A DNA stretch of 64,000 nt, from the NCBI RefSeq assembly GCF_947179165.1, contig NC_077245.1, forward strand, positions 40,479,286 through 40,543,285. Direction: 5' to 3'. Position numbers and translations under genes: made by a program. A model generated the notes under the pieces. The model saw only the letters and a list, made by a program, of their open reading frames with translations, was not told where the DNA came from and did not search any database. The DNA comes from Solanum dulcamara. Its lineage: Eukaryota > Streptophyta > Magnoliopsida > Solanales > Solanaceae. Below, piece by piece: positions 10,926 to 23,796 of the stretch (positions are counted from its first letter, which is position 1; every line of letters starts with the position of its first letter).

Positions 10926-13290
10926 AACCACGCATAGATGGATCATTATCTGAAACTTAATAAGGTAGTCATATAGACTATCATTCATGGATTAGGATAA
11001 TAATCATCTTAGGTGCCCTTTGAGTACCCCTAGGGCTACATCAAGTGAAGTCTCAGGAGTTGTAGACATATTTTAGGGTAATGCCAACCGACTTAAGGAA
11101 ATCAAGGACATCTGTCATCCCAGAGTCTTTAAGAAGGGAGCTTTACATCCCACAACTAATCGATATATAGATGGTTTAGGGAAGGTAGCTCAACTACTTT
11201 AAGAGATTGACACCCGGAAATGAGTAAGAGACATGAATCATATTCAGAGCTAAAGAATAGAATTACTCTAGATCTCGTGTCATATATAATCTATCCTTGA
11301 GACAGGTCGAAAGAAGGAAGGGATAGGCTTGACCTATTTATCACTTCCCACCTTATAGTAGTTTGAGAGACAATAACTCAACTATTGTGGGAGTTTTAGT
11401 ATTCGTAGGTGGATAGGAGTCAGGAAGTATGCTCGGGGATTTGTGCATGGGATCATCCCCAACTTTCACACAAATATATAATATTGCACTTCTAATAACT
11501 ATATGCCAAGAGGAAGGAGATAGCTTTACATAGCCTCTATGTTTCATCATCGAGAAGATAGTGGGAGGCACTAACTTAATTAGCATAGGAGCTCTCACCT
11601 CAATTGGTAGGTAGTAGTCGTAAGTCATATTCAAAGCTTTCTAAGTAGGTGTATCCTAACATTTCATATACACGTCACACCTAAAACTACGACATGCCAA
11701 AAAAAGGGAAAAAGACGCTTTACCTACATTATATTTTATTATATAACATCCTTAAAAGGTAATAGCTCAACTATTACAAGAGTTCTACCATCACGAAATA
11801 GATAAAAATTATGAATTGTACTCGGAGATTTATGAATGGAATTATCCCCATGTCTCATATACAAACCATTCGTAACTTATATCTAAGACATGCAAGAAAG
11901 AAAGAAGAATAGCTTTACATACTTATGCCAAAATCATGCCAAGAGAAAGCTTCACATACCTCTTATCGATTGCTTTGAACCCAACTTGTCTCGTCTTCCT
12001 CTGAACCTATTTAACACAAAGGTAATACTAGTATCAATAATCTTTGACTTTCTAGTATTTAATTCTGTCACCAACTATCCATAGGAACCAATTCCTTATT
12101 CTCCTTCCTCGACTAGTCTATTAGTTAGTTAAGAAGTTAACGGAAATCGGACAGCATCTCCTCTATAACATGCCCTATCCATATTTCCAATTACGTCCCT
12201 AATCACTATAGAAAACCAACAAAAACACCCTACAGGATATATACAAGCAATTCACATCAACATTACAAAATACAAACTCCAAACGACTTGCTCAAAGTTA
12301 TGATATCCAAAATAGGGTTTCTAGTCTTTATTTTGTAAAACCTTTAACCGTACGAAGTAGAGGGTCGTGTGGCTGCAACCAGAAGCTCACAAACCTCTTT
12401 TAGAATAATTATAGGCCCTTCAAACACCACCACACAACTGTAGAAGCACCCCACACGCACAACACCTCATTTCGACTACAATTTAACTATAACGACTTCT
12501 ATTTTTGATTGTTTCCAATGTCAAGCATTTCTATGATATTTTTAAATTTATAGACACTTAAACAACATATAATACACTTCATACAAATACCATAACCTAT
12601 AAATTGAAACTAAAGACCTTACCTTATCCAAAATTGGCCAAAACTCGCCAAAACTATCAAAACGTGAATTCTGGACAGCCTACTGTCTTGTATTATCGCT
12701 TAGTTTTAAAGGGGTAATTGAGGAAATAAGGATTTTTGACCTGAATGAAAGTTATAGAAATATGTCTTAAGGTCGCATATAATTTCGAATAACCTCTATA
12801 GAAAGTTTTTACAAAACGATATGTCCAAAATACCAACAGCAGTCTGTGTAGGATTTCTAAAACAAAATCTGGGCAGCACCTCCCCCATAGTTCATCACCC
12901 TTTTTCCAGCAGAGAAAAGAAAAATTGGGTTTTAGAGGCTAAATGAAAGTTATATCCCTATGAAATATCTTTCAAAAACATCTTGAATCACTTGAAACAA
13001 AGCCGTACACAAGGAGTTATACTCGTATTACTAACAGTAGTACAATTAAAAAATGGGTCTGTTAACAAGAACAAAAACCTCCTCTTTGCCCTAACGATAA
13101 ATTTTATATTTTAAACACCATCATATCACCATAGGATACCTTAAACAATTTATTCACGGAGAGAAATTGAAACCTCACCTTTCTTTGGAGGGAACCCATA
13201 GATCTCTTCTCTCTTCTTCTAGGTTTTTATCTCAACTTATCTTTTAATTTTTAAGTGTATGTTGCTAAAAATGAAAGGATAGTCATCAAT

Positions 13291-13348
13291 ATGCATATAT
13301 ATAGTCCCTTAGGAGGTTACACGTGGCATCCCCTAGGGGTGACACGTG
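13291..13348 (-). promoter_or_regulatory. LTR1 promoter: TATA box and two G-boxes
   Basis: On the minus strand GCCACGTGTC (CACGTG at 13343-13348) and GCCACGTGTAAC (13320-13325) precede CTATATATATGC (13291-13304). Order and spacing match LTR2 and LTR7. Confidence 0.6.
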
Positions 13349-13634
13349 GCACATTCTCTATTTTCTTTTCTGTCTTTCACTCAACTTATTCTTCTTTACA
13401 CATTTCACTATACCGGCATGCACTCACAGTATAGTTTGTCACACTTTCTTTCGCTTTTCTTACTTACCCTCAAGTTTTCTCCTATTTCACTATAGAAGAG
13501 ATTTCTCGTCCTTTCCTTTTTTTGTTACGTATATATCACAATATCAATTCAGTCGGTAACATAATATATCATTCTATACAGATCTATCAGTCTTCCTTAA
13601 ATTATCTTCTTCGGGTCACAAGTCTTTTCCAACT

Positions 13635-13961
13635 TTGGTTTACCATATCAATATCGACCTCCTAGTTTCTATTGCCATCAATTCAGCAATTAACTTATTT
13701 CTCGAGGTTAACCATACTCGTGGTTTATCCAAATTTCATCATTATTGTGGGCACGGCCTTTCAAGACATACTACAACCCTATATCTCATTCTCTTTCTAT
13801 GTTTTGGAAAATTTGGGCAGAGTTTCCTCTGTATTTCTTACTATCTCAAACCTGCACGCAAAAAATACCAACAGTGCCTCACAAGGCCAACACGCATAAA
13901 GATACATATATACGTATCATATCGCATCCTCATAGTGCGCCCAATATTACCAATAATATAA
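13635..13961 (+). other. Antisense 108-residue frame in S1 internal region
   Basis: Starts MVYHINIDLLV, hydrophobic, no known domain. A same-length homologue lies at 19724-20050, and a shorter homologue in S4 at 57355-57561 (minus strand, again antisense to the element). In S2 and S3 the homologous DNA is not open in this frame. It could be chance openness in recently shared DNA; coding status is unproven. Confidence 0.2.
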
Positions 13962-14306
13962 AATGATGGAGTTACCTCACATGTCCAACTCGAACTACGC
14001 CTGCTAGTCTTTCCGTCCACTTTTCCTTTTAATTTTCAACTTTATCTAATTTTTGTTTTCAATTTCCGAGTTTACCTGTCAATCGTATTTCCATACCATA
14101 CCTGGCACTCCTCTCTCATGCCTTAGTTTACCTGCTTGCTTTGTAACTTTCCATATCGTCAGCCATTTTCTTCTATCGACTTTGTCTTTCATCTGAAATC
14201 AGAGATTAGTATAAATAATTCCACTCCCTATAATTTGGCTCTATCGCACGACCTTAGATATGAAAGAAAGAAAACATCCTAAATGTCATGTAGCCTCCTA
14301 TTTATA

Positions 14307-14326
14307 GATGTGGCGTGCAACACATC
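14307..14326 (-). other. DIS-like leader hairpin (S1)
   Basis: The minus-strand stem GATGTG/CACATC is perfect over 6 bp with loop TTGCACGC. The loop palindrome is broken (GCACGC) relative to GCGCGC in S2 and S3. It lies exactly 51 nt from the PBS. Confidence 0.5.
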
Positions 14327-14377
14327 GATAATCAAGACTTTACTACACATGGTCTGTAGTCACTCCAAGGACGAACT

Positions 14378-14389
14378 GCTATGATACTA
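14378..14389 (-). other. Primer-binding site, decayed (S1)
   Basis: Minus strand TAGTATCATAGC, two mismatches from the tRNA-iMet complement, 4 nt from LTR2. Confidence 0.7.
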
Positions 14390-15241
14390 CTTCTATCACG
14401 ACCCAACCCCGTGGGCCACGACTGGGGTCCGACATGAACCCCCATACGCATACTTATCAACTATAGTCAAATCGAACTATGAACAAAAGATACTACTCAC
14501 AAAAACTCCACTGAGTTAAAACTTTTTCATATGTATGTAGCCTTTTTCATTCGTATCGTACCATGAAAGGGAACGCAAGTCGACAAGGCTGCCATAACGT
14601 AAAAATATTTACAACATGCCATAGAGGCACAACCGAAATAAACTCAAAAATAACCCACTTACATATGTCTACAGACCTCTAAGAACAGTAACGATATCAT
14701 ATAGAGGGACAGGGCCCCCACCGTACCCCTAAATAAACCAATATGTACTTTAAAAGATCAGCACCAAAAGCTAGGCTCCGGAATAGTGGAGAACTTCTAA
14801 CATAGCTGAGTGGAAATCCTAAGTTGACAGATTCCCAATATGTGTACCTGTACCTGCGGGAATAAAATGCATCCCCCCGAAGAAATAGGGTCAGTACGAT
14901 ATATGTACAGACTATAGAAAGCATAAAACATCATAATTAAGACAACAGCTGAAATAAGGATGCAGGACACAAGTGTAATAGTTAGTAAAACACTATACCT
15001 GCACCTTATAACATGAGGGCATGTACATCATCTTCATATACTGTATCCGGCCTACAGAGGGACTCGGTGTCACCATATATTTGTATACGGCATCATATAA
15101 TCATATATGGCATCATCTCATACATTACAAATACCTCATTATGTTTTTATATGCATGCATATCTATCATATTCTTCCCTTTAGCGAGGGACTCAGTCAAG
15201 TGAGTAATATGTATCTATATCGTACCATTACCCTCTCATAC

Positions 15242-15612
15242 CAGTATATCTTATCATACCGTACCCAGCCCATTATAGGTCATGATATTATAATCATATC
15301 ATCATATATATCGTATCTGGCCCACTAAGGGACTCGGTGTCATAATCATCATATACCGTACTCGGCCCCTTATGGAACTTGGTGTCATTATCATATACCG
15401 TACCCGACCCTTTATAGGACTCAGTGTCATTATCATATACTATTCCCGACCCTTTATGGGTCTTAGTATTATAATCACATCATCATATACCATACTCGGC
15501 CCACTAGGGGACTCTGTATCATAATCATCATATACCGTACTCAGCCCTTTATGGGACTCGGTATCATTATCATATACCATACCCGGCCCTTTATGGGACT
15601 CGGTATCATTAT
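15242..15612 (-). repeat. S1 LTR tandem repeat array, copy 2
   Basis: About eight contiguous units of the GTACCCGGCCC...TATGGGACTCGG type. Unit number and arrangement differ from 10607-10925, showing expansion or contraction after the LTR copies separated. Confidence 0.8.
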
Positions 15613-17990
15613 CAACCACGCACTGGTGGATCATTACCTAAAACTTAATAAGGCAGTCATACAGACTATCATTCGTGGATCAGGATAATAATCATCTTAG
15701 GTGCCCTTTCAGTGCCCCTAGGGCTATATTAAGTGAAGTCTTAGGAGTTGTAGACACATTTTAGGGTAATGCCAACCGGCTTAAGGAAATCAAGGACATG
15801 TGTCATCCCAGAGTCTTTAAGAAGGGAACTTTACATCCCACTACTAATAGATATATAGTCAGTTTAGGGAAGGTAGCTCAACTACTTGAAGAGTTTGACA
15901 CCCGGAAGTGAGTAAGAGACATAAATCATATTCAGAGCTAAAGAATAGAATTACTCTAGATCTCGTGTCATATATCATCTATCCTTGAGATAGGTCGAAA
16001 GGAGGAAGGGATAGGCTTGACCTATTTATCACTTCCCACCCTATAGTAGTTTGAGAGACAATAACTCAACTATTGTGGGAGTTTTAGTATTCGGAGGTGG
16101 ATAGAAGTCAGGAAGTATGCTCGGGGATTTGTGCATGGGATCATCCCCAACTTTCACACAAATATATAATATTGTACTTCTATTAACTATATGCCAAGAG
16201 GAAGGAGATAGCTTTACATACCCTCTATCTTTCATCATCGAGGAGATAGTGGGAGGCACTAACTTAATTAGCATAGGAGCTCTCATCTCAATTGGTAGGT
16301 AGAAGTCGTGAGTCATATTCAAAGCTTTCTGAGTAGGTGTATCCTAACATTTCATATACACGTCAGACCTAAAACTATGACATGCCAAAAGAAGGGAAAG
16401 AGATGTTTTACTTGTATTACATTTTATCATATAACAGCCCTAAAAGGCAATATCTCAACTATTACAAGAGTTCTACCATCACAAAATGGATAAAATTTAT
16501 GAACTGTACTCGGAGATTTACGAATGGAATTATCCCCATGTCTCATATACAAACCATTTGTAACTTATATCTAAGACATGCCAGAAAGAAAGAAGAATAG
16601 CTTTACATACTTATGCCAAAAATATGCCAAGAGAAAGCTTTATATACCTCTTATAGATTGCTTTGGCCCCGGCTTGTCTCGTCGTCCTCTGAACCTATTT
16701 AACATGAAGGTAATACTAGTATCAATAATCTTTGACTTACCAACTTTTAATTCTGTGACCAACTATCCATAGGAACCAATTCCTTATTCGCCTTCCTCGA
16801 CTAGTCTTGACTAGTCTATTAGTTAGTTAAGAAGTTAACGGAATTCGGGCAGCATCTCCTCTATAACATGCCCTATACGAATTTCCAATTATATACGTAA
16901 TCACTATAGACAACCAACAACAACACCCTATAGAATATATATAAGCAATTCACATCAACATTACAAAATACAAACTCCGAACGAGTCTCTCAAAGTTGCG
17001 ATATCCAAAATAGGGTTTCTAGTCTTTATTTTGTAAAGCCTTTAACCGTACGAAGTGGAGGGTCGTGTGGCTGCAAACAGCAGCTCCCAAACCTCTTTTA
17101 GAATAATTTTAGTCCCTACAACACACCACCACAAACCTGCAGCATCACCCAACACGCACAATGCTTCATTTTGAATATAATTTAACTATAACAACTTCCA
17201 TTTTTAATTGTTTCCAACGTCAAGCATTTCCATGATATTTTTACATTTACAGCCACTTAAACAACATATAATACACTTCATACCAACAACATAACCTCCA
17301 AATGTAATGTAAAGACCTTACCTTACCTAAAATTGGACAACTCTCGCCAAAACTATCAAAACATGTATTCTCGACAGCCTATTGTCTTGTACTGTCACTT
17401 AGTTTTGAAGGGGTAATTGAGGGAAACAGGATTTTTGGCCTTAATGAAAGTTATATACATGTTTCTTAGGGGCGCATACAATTTCGAATCACTTCTACAA
17501 AAATGTTTTACAAAATGATATGTCCAAAATACCAACAGTAGTCTGTGTAGGATTTCCAAAACAAAATCTGGGCAGCAGCTCCCCATAGTTTATCACCCTT
17601 TTTTGATCAGAGAAAAGAAAAATTGGGTTTCATAGGCTAAATGAAAGTTATATACCAATGAAATATCTTTTTAAAACATCTTGAATCACTTGAAACAAAG
17701 CCTTACACAAGGAGTTATACTCGTATTACTAACAACAGTACAATTCAAAAACGGGTCTGTTAACAAGAACAAAAACCTCCTCTTTGCCCTAACGATAAAT
17801 TTTATGTTGTTAAACACCGTCATATCAACGTAGGATACCTTAAACAATTTATTTAAGGAGCGAAATCGAAACTTCACCTTGCTTTGGAGGGAACCCGTAG
17901 CTCTCTTCTCTCTTCTTCTAGGTTTTTCACTCAACTTATCTTTTAATTTCTAAGTGTATGTTGCTGAAAAATGAAAGCCTAGTCATCAAT

Positions 17991-18047
17991 ATGCATATAT
18001 ATAGTCCCTTAGGAGGTGACATGTGGCATCCCCTAGGGGTGATACGT
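17991..18047 (-). promoter_or_regulatory. LTR2 promoter: TATA with upstream G-box-like sites
   Basis: CTATATATATGC on the minus strand (17991-18004), with upstream CACATG (18020-18025) and CACGTA variants at the positions where LTR1 has intact CACGTG cores. Confidence 0.5.
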
Positions 18048-18194
18048 GGCAGCCTCCTAGGGCACCACCTTATGCCATGTAGTCCACCATACGCTGCCAC
18101 ATGGTAATGTGGGTTCCACCCCAGGGTGTGTCACCTGCTGCCACCTGTCACTCTCATGTGCTGCCACATGTACCTATCACGTGCTGCCATGTGT

Positions 18195-18234
18195 CAAGTA
18201 GGTGAGTCACCTACATGCTTCAAGTAGGTGCGTC
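18195..18234. repeat. U3 inverted-repeat cluster AAGTAGGTG/CACCTAC (S1)
   Basis: CAAGTAGGTG, a short spacer, then CACCTAC, followed by another CAAGTAGGTG. The same motif recurs at 5115-5160, 23335-23381, 42917-42955, 53718-53755 and 54193-54242. Confidence 0.6.
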
Positions 18235-18598
18235 GTTTCCTTCTTTCTCTTCTGTGGGTTCGTAATCTCATCACACTTTAAGTGCCTATGTATTCCTTAC
18301 TACGTAATTTCAACATGCACTAGAGTAGCTTAAGTATGTAAGACCTCCCATTGGTAACTTACGCGAGTCAATCAAGTCCTACGACTCATTTCTCGTCCTC
18401 CAACACCTTTCGAATTTTTATAACCCTATTTGCAATCTTCCCTATTATTGGGGTATCTCATTATCCCCTCCTTAGAGTTGCTTGATAGCGTTATAGACTA
18501 TCCAACTCACATGACGACTTCTAAGAAACTTAAGAGCCATTCCAGAAACTTAAGAAGCTTAATAAGCATTCCAAGGTACCCAAGTACGGGGTGTAACA

Positions 18599-18633
18599 TC
18601 CTTCCCCTGTTTAGAACATTCGTCCTCGAATGT
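18599..18633 (-). other. PPT and adjoining hairpin (S1)
   Basis: On the minus strand the hairpin ACATTCG-AGGA-CGAATGT (18616-18633) is followed by a purine-rich run up to the LTR start. Plus-strand priming at a PPT is established for LTR elements; the role of the hairpin is unknown. Confidence 0.65.
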
Positions 18634-18806
18634 GAACCAAAACCTTCCTCCGGATCTTATACCAACTATATGGAGAGTTCTTCTATCCCATTGCCATAAC
18701 ATATACTTTTATTAAGCAATCAATATCAAAGTTCCAAAGGTTAGGATTACTTGTAGACGTAGGGAATAGGTACATCACTTGTGTTTCATTTCCTCTTTCT
18801 TTTCTT

Positions 18807-18902
18807 AGGGGGCCACCCATCCTAGTACTACTCTCGCCCAAGCATGCTTAAATTCGGAGTTCCAATAGAATTCGGTGCATTAGTGCTGGTATGATTGCAT
18901 CC
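18807..18902 (-). pseudogene. 5S rRNA-derived segment in S1
   Basis: The minus strand starts ATGCAATCATACCAGCACTAA and runs through close matches to the plant 5S gene, including the A-box neighbourhood (TTAAGCATGCTTGGGC), the intermediate element (GAGAGTAGTACTAGG) and the C-box start (ATGGGTGGCC). The last 15 or so bases of a 5S gene are missing. It has the same sense as the retroelement. With its truncation and position between PPT and PBS it is an element component, not a functional 5S locus. Confidence 0.85.
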
Positions 18903-19723
18903 ATCCCTTGTGGGGTCTCGTTTGAAGTTTAAGCGTTCCCATTTACACATGATAACATCAGTTGATTTTCTCTTCTGCTTGTATTTCTCTTGTCCACTTC
19001 CCCCCTTTAGGGTGTATCCATGTCATTGTTTGTTTATTTCTAACTTTCTAAATGTATAGGAGTCCTTTCTAACCTATTTAATATACTGCATTATTTCCAT
19101 ATCTTCTTTTACATCCCTTCTACTTTGGGTTACCCATGTACGAAACCTTAATACAATTATGAGGTGCTTAGAATCCTCAATTTATAGTACCAACTCCAGT
19201 CTTGAACACTGGTACTCGAGTACTATCCTTAATGTAGCAGTGTATTCAATACAACATTCCATTCATCCCGATTAGTAATTAGCTTGTGCTCATAATTGGT
19301 TCAACTTCTCCACTCAAGAGCACTTATACTTTGATGATCCGTGTTTCAAGCTTCATCATAATACTAGCCTTATTCCAATGGATACCACTTGAAATTTTAT
19401 TCTGAACATTCCCTATAAATCTGTGCAAGTCTTTCTTATCCATTCTCTATTTGGTTTTTTGTCTTTCACTTAACTTATTCTGCTTTACACATTTCACTAT
19501 ACCGGCATGCACTCACAGTCTAGTTTGTGACACTTGTTTTTGCTTCTCTTACTTACCCTCAAGTTTTCTCCTATTTCACTATAGAGGAGATTTCTCGTCC
19601 TTTACTTTTTTTGTTACATATATATCACAATATTAATTCAGTCAGTACCTTAATATATCATTCTATCCAGATTTATCAGTCTTCCTTAAATTATCTTCTT
19701 AGGGTTACAAGTCTTTTCCAATT

Positions 19724-20050
19724 TTGGTTTACCATATCAATATCGACCTCCTAGTTTTTATTGCCATCAATTTAGTAATTAACTTATTTCTCGAGGTCAG
19801 CCATACTCGTGGTTTATCTAAATTCCATCATAATTGTGGGCACGACCTTTCAAGACATACTATAGCCCTGTATCTCATTCTCTTTCTATTTCTTGGAAAT
19901 TTTGGGCAGAGTTTCCTCTGTATTTCTTACTATCTCAAACCTGCACGCAGAAAATACCAAAAGTGCCTCACAGGGAAAGCACACATAAAGATACATATAT
20001 ACGTATCATATCGCATCCTCACATTGCGCCTAATATTAACAATAGTATAA
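19724..20050 (+). other. Antisense 108-residue frame, second copy
   Basis: Same length and start (MVYHINIDLLV) as 13635-13961 with scattered substitutions. See that entry; unproven coding potential. Confidence 0.2.
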
Positions 20051-20384
20051 AATGATGGAGTTACCTCACATGTCTAACTCGAACTATGCCTGTTAGTCTT
20101 TTTGTCCACTTTTCCTTTCAATTTTCAACTTTATCTACTTTTTCCTTTCAATTTCCAACTTTATATGTCAATGGTATTTCCATACCTTACCCAGCACACC
20201 TCTCTCGTGCCTTGGCTTACCTGCGTGCTTTGTAACTTCCTATATCATGAGTCATTTTCTTCTATTGACGTTGTCTTTCATCTGAAATCAGAGGTTAGTA
20301 TAAGGAATTCCACTTCCTATGACTTGGCTCTATCGCACGACCTTAGATATGAAAGAAAGGAAACATCTTAAACTTCCTATGACT

Positions 20385-20396
20385 TGGCTGATACCA
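20385..20396 (-). other. Primer-binding site next to LTR3
   Basis: Minus strand TGGTATCAGCCA, 4 nt from LTR3. It joins S1 internal sequence to an S2 LTR, evidence of recombination between subfamilies. Confidence 0.65.
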
Positions 20397-20400
20397 CTTC

Positions 20401-23400
20401 TGTCATGATCCAACCTTATAGGCCGCGACTGGGGTTCGACCTGGACCCCCCGTATACATATCTATCAAATGTGGTCACATTGAACTATAAATAAAATAAT
20501 ATCATGTAACAGAGCCCCACTGGGCGATAATATTTTCATAAACCTGTAGCCCTTCTTGTTTGTATCACAACATGATAGGGCACGAAAGCCGACAAGGCTA
20601 CCATAACATAATAACATATATCATATATCATGTAAACCTAGCTGAATCAAACGGATATACACAACCCACATATACATGTCTGCAGATATCTAAAAATATA
20701 AATGACAATATATAGCGGGACAGGGCCCCCGCCATACCCCCAAATAAATAAAAGGATTTTATACATCAATCGTCAGTTTAAATAAAACTAGGCTCTGATA
20801 TGATGGAGTTGTTCCCAGCCGAACTGAGTGGAATCCTAAGCTGACAGACTCCCAAAACCTGTACCTATACCTGCGGGCATGAAACGCAGCCCCCCGAAGA
20901 AAGGGGGTCAGTACGATATATGTACTGAGTATGTAAAACGTAACATAATACAACCAGAGGTATATCCAAAGTAGAGAAGCAGGGGAATCAATTATCAAAT
21001 CAGAAACATGTACCTATACTCTGTGACTCATTAAAGTATGCATGCTCAACTTATACAATATAGCCGGCCCTTTCAGTGGCCCAATGAATCATATATGTAG
21101 GACCATCATAGGTTCGGCTCCATCACCCTTTATTACAACATATCATCACACATATATACATACGTACCAGGCCCTCTAGTGAAGGGCTCAGTGGACAATG
21201 CAGTGAGTTGTGCACGATAACGTACTCGGCCTGGGACTCGGTGCAAGAAATGTTATAGTATACACGAGTAGAGTAGTGAGTAACTATATGTGATTCAAAT
21301 CATTATCAGAGACTCGACAGAATAAGAAAGTTAAGCTTTAATTTGAGGACCCGAGTAATAGTGTAGTCATCGCGAGTGTCCTTTAAATGCCATTATGGGC
21401 TGTCTCAAAAGTAATCTCGGGGACCCTAGACAGATATGAGCATAGGGACAAATCGTTTATGGAATTACAACACTTAGTATCGTATAGTCTTCAAGACTTG
21501 GAGCTTGTACATTTGGTACTTCTTTAACATCTATAAGTTTCTAGGGAAATAGTTCTACTACTACCAGTGTTCATTATTCAAAAGTAAATGCGAAATAACT
21601 AAGAATGGAGTTACTCCGGAACTCGTATCATATTCAACTTACGACTAAGATAAAGACATGCCTAAAAGAAGAAAGAAACTAAGTTCCATATAGTCTGTAA
21701 TTTCCTTCAAGTGATCTTCATATACATATTTCGTACCCGGACCTTCATGGGGCTCGGTGAACCACTATAGCATCGTAATCTCATTTTTTTATCAAATACA
21801 TATCAAGGGAAATGAGAGATAGCTTTCCACACACTACTGTTTAACACGTAGAAGCCTTACTAGGCAATACTCAATCCTTACAGGAACTTTAATACTGAAC
21901 ATTGGATAGGGGTTATGAGGCGTACTTGGAATTCTGGGAATGGAATTATCCCCGCACTTCATATACAATTCACTTAAGGCTAAACATCGCCAAAAGGAAA
22001 GAAAGATAGCTGTACGCATTTATATCGAAACATGCCAAAAGAAAGTTCTACATACCTCTTGTGAGTTACTCTTTATCCTTTTTGTCTCGTCGTCCTCTGA
22101 ACCTATTCAACATGTAAACAATACGAATATCAACTACTCTTAGCCTTCCAGTATCTTAGGTTGCCCCTTAGTATTCATGGAATCTATTTCCTTGTTCGTT
22201 TCTTCGACTAGTTCTTTAATTCACTAAGGCGTTAACGAAAATTGGGCAGCACCTCCCCTATAATGTGCCCTATCCAAATTTCCAATTAGAACCCTAAATA
22301 CTACAGCCAACATAAAACAACAACCTGCAACATATGTTTACACCATTCACACCAACAATATACAACATAAACTCCAAACGACTCGTTCAAAAATACGATA
22401 TCACAATAGGGCGTCTAGCCTTTATTTTATAACGCCTTTAATTATAAGCAACGGGGGGTCATGTGGATTCAACCAGAAGAAACCTAACCCACTTTAGAAC
22501 ATATTTAGTCCCTGAAACAACACATCACACCCCTTCAGCAGAAACTCACAAGAACAACGCCTTACTTCGACGACAATTCAACTATAACAACTACAATTTG
22601 GATTGTCTTCAATGCCAAGCATTTCTATACTATTTTCACGTTTCCAGCCACAAAAAAGGTGTATAATACACTCCATAACAATACCATCAAGTCAAATTTG
22701 AAAGGATAAAAATTACCTTACCCGAATTTGGCCAAAACTATCAAAGCGCAACTCGGAACTTCTCCAAACGCGCTGAAATTGAGCAGGCTGTTTGTATTAC
22801 TTCTTCACTGCCCCAAATTGAAATTTTATGCTATTAAACATCATTATAAAACTAAGTGAAACTTCAAATAATTAATTCACAGAACGAAACCCGGGGCTTA
22901 CCTCAAAGAGGCTCAAACCCGTAGCTTCCTCTTTGCCCCTCTACGTTTTTCTCTTCTACTTTTCTTCCAAATTTCCAATTGTCAAGCTGAAGTTTTGGTT
23001 CCATAAACCTCATAAACCACATATATGGATATCCACATGCTTAAGGAACACCGTATATAATTAATTCACGGAACACCGTATATAATTAATTCACGGAAGA
23101 AAATCGAGAAACTTACCTTTAAGCTTCCAAAGCCATGACTACCTCTCTCTCACGTTTTCTCTCTTTGCTTGGCTGATTTTTTTGGATAATGAATAAGTGA
23201 AGAGTCACATACACATATATATAGGAGGTGACATGTGTCAACCCCTAAGGGTGACACATGTTAGGCCCTTATTGGGCCACCTCAACCATGCATCCAATGG
23301 GGTGCTGCCACATGGCAGTAGGGTCCACCTCCCCCAAGAAGGTGGGTCACCTACTTGACCCCAAGCAGGTGGGTCACCTGCCGGCTAAAGGTTCTGCCAA

Positions 23401-23761
23401 GTTTCACCTCCCTAGGCTGCCACATCATCTTTTTTTTCCCTCATGGGTTTGTAATCTCGTCTTATTTAAAGAGCCTATGTAATCCATGCTACGCAATCTT
23501 GGTACGTACTCCAATAGCTTAAGTATGTAATACTTCCAAGTTAGTAGCTTATGTGGGTAAATTGAGTCCTACGACTCATTACTTGGCCTCCAATTCCTTC
23601 CGGATTCTTATGACTCCATCTCCAACCTTCTCTACTATGGGGTATCACATTCTCCCTTCCTTAGAATTGTTTGATAGTATCGTAGCGTATACGGCACACC
23701 TAATAATGTCCAAGGAACTTATGAGACATTCCAAGTTTTAAAAAAAGGGTGGGGTGTAACA
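20401..23761 (-). mobile_element. LTR3 (S2 subfamily), full length
   Basis: 3361 bp from TGTCATGATCC to GTGTAACA, with PBS on the left and PPT on the right. It carries the CCCCCCGAAG hairpin near 20890, the GGGACAGGGCCCCCGCC block near 20716, a TATA box at 23211-23224, the inverted-repeat cluster 23335-23381, and a second PPT/LTR-start motif at 23642-23662. A 27-bp unit is duplicated at 23046-23097. LTR6 is a shortened relative. Confidence 0.88.
23211..23265 (-). promoter_or_regulatory. LTR3 promoter
   Basis: TATA run (CTATATATATGTG on the minus strand, 23211-23224) with upstream TGACACATGT-type half G-boxes at about 23228-23262. Confidence 0.5.
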
Positions 23762-23796
23762 TCCTTCCCCCCTTTAGAACATTCGTCCCCAAATGC
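23762..23796 (-). other. PPT and adjoining hairpin (S2)
   Basis: Purine tract AAAGGGGGGAAGGA on the minus strand, abutting LTR3, with an imperfect ACATTCG-type inverted repeat at 23779-23796 just beside it. Confidence 0.65.

Larger units (their letters stand above)
9802..13350 (-). mobile_element. LTR1 (S1 subfamily), truncated
   Basis: Starts with TGTCATGACCC and aligns by eye along LTR2 (14394-18598). It stops just beyond the promoter, at about 13350, where sequence jumps into internal-region sequence equivalent to about 19440. About 570 bp of the U3 start, the PPT and part of the internal domain are therefore deleted. It also lacks the CCCC/GGGG hairpin segment present in LTR2 near 14870. 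Open frames within it are repeat-driven or short. Confidence 0.85.
13351..14393 (-). mobile_element. S1 internal region 1 (PBS-proximal half)
   Basis: Minus-strand internal domain joining LTR1 to LTR2. It lacks the PPT-proximal half and has no gag or pol similarity. It matches 19440-20340 (second S1 internal) and, more distantly, 56940-57600 of S4. The right 155 bp is the conserved leader. A 108-residue antisense frame (13635-13961, plus strand) is recorded separately. The remainder is unassigned noncoding sequence. Confidence 0.75.
14394..18598 (-). mobile_element. LTR2 (S1), full length
   Basis: 4205 bp, the most complete S1 LTR. The left edge reads TATCACGACCC (TG mutated to TA) beside a PBS, and the right edge GTGTAACA beside a PPT, so it is shared by two internal regions. 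It carries the tandem repeat (15242-15612), TATA (17991-18004), an inverted-repeat cluster (18195-18234) and an internal pseudo-junction (18451-18473). Short open frames (for example 16041-16322, mirrored at 11353-11634) are shared with LTR1 but show no domain. Confidence 0.9.
18599..20400 (-). mobile_element. S1 internal region 2
   Basis: Begins with a polypurine tract (minus-strand complement of 18599-18614), then a PPT-proximal hairpin, a 5S-derived segment, and about 1.4 kb of noncoding sequence also found in internal region 1 and S4. The conserved leader is deleted at the right end: a second copy of CTTCCTATGACTTGGCT is fused straight to the PBS at 20385-20396. No gag or pol is present. 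The antisense frame 19724-20050 lies here. Confidence 0.75.
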
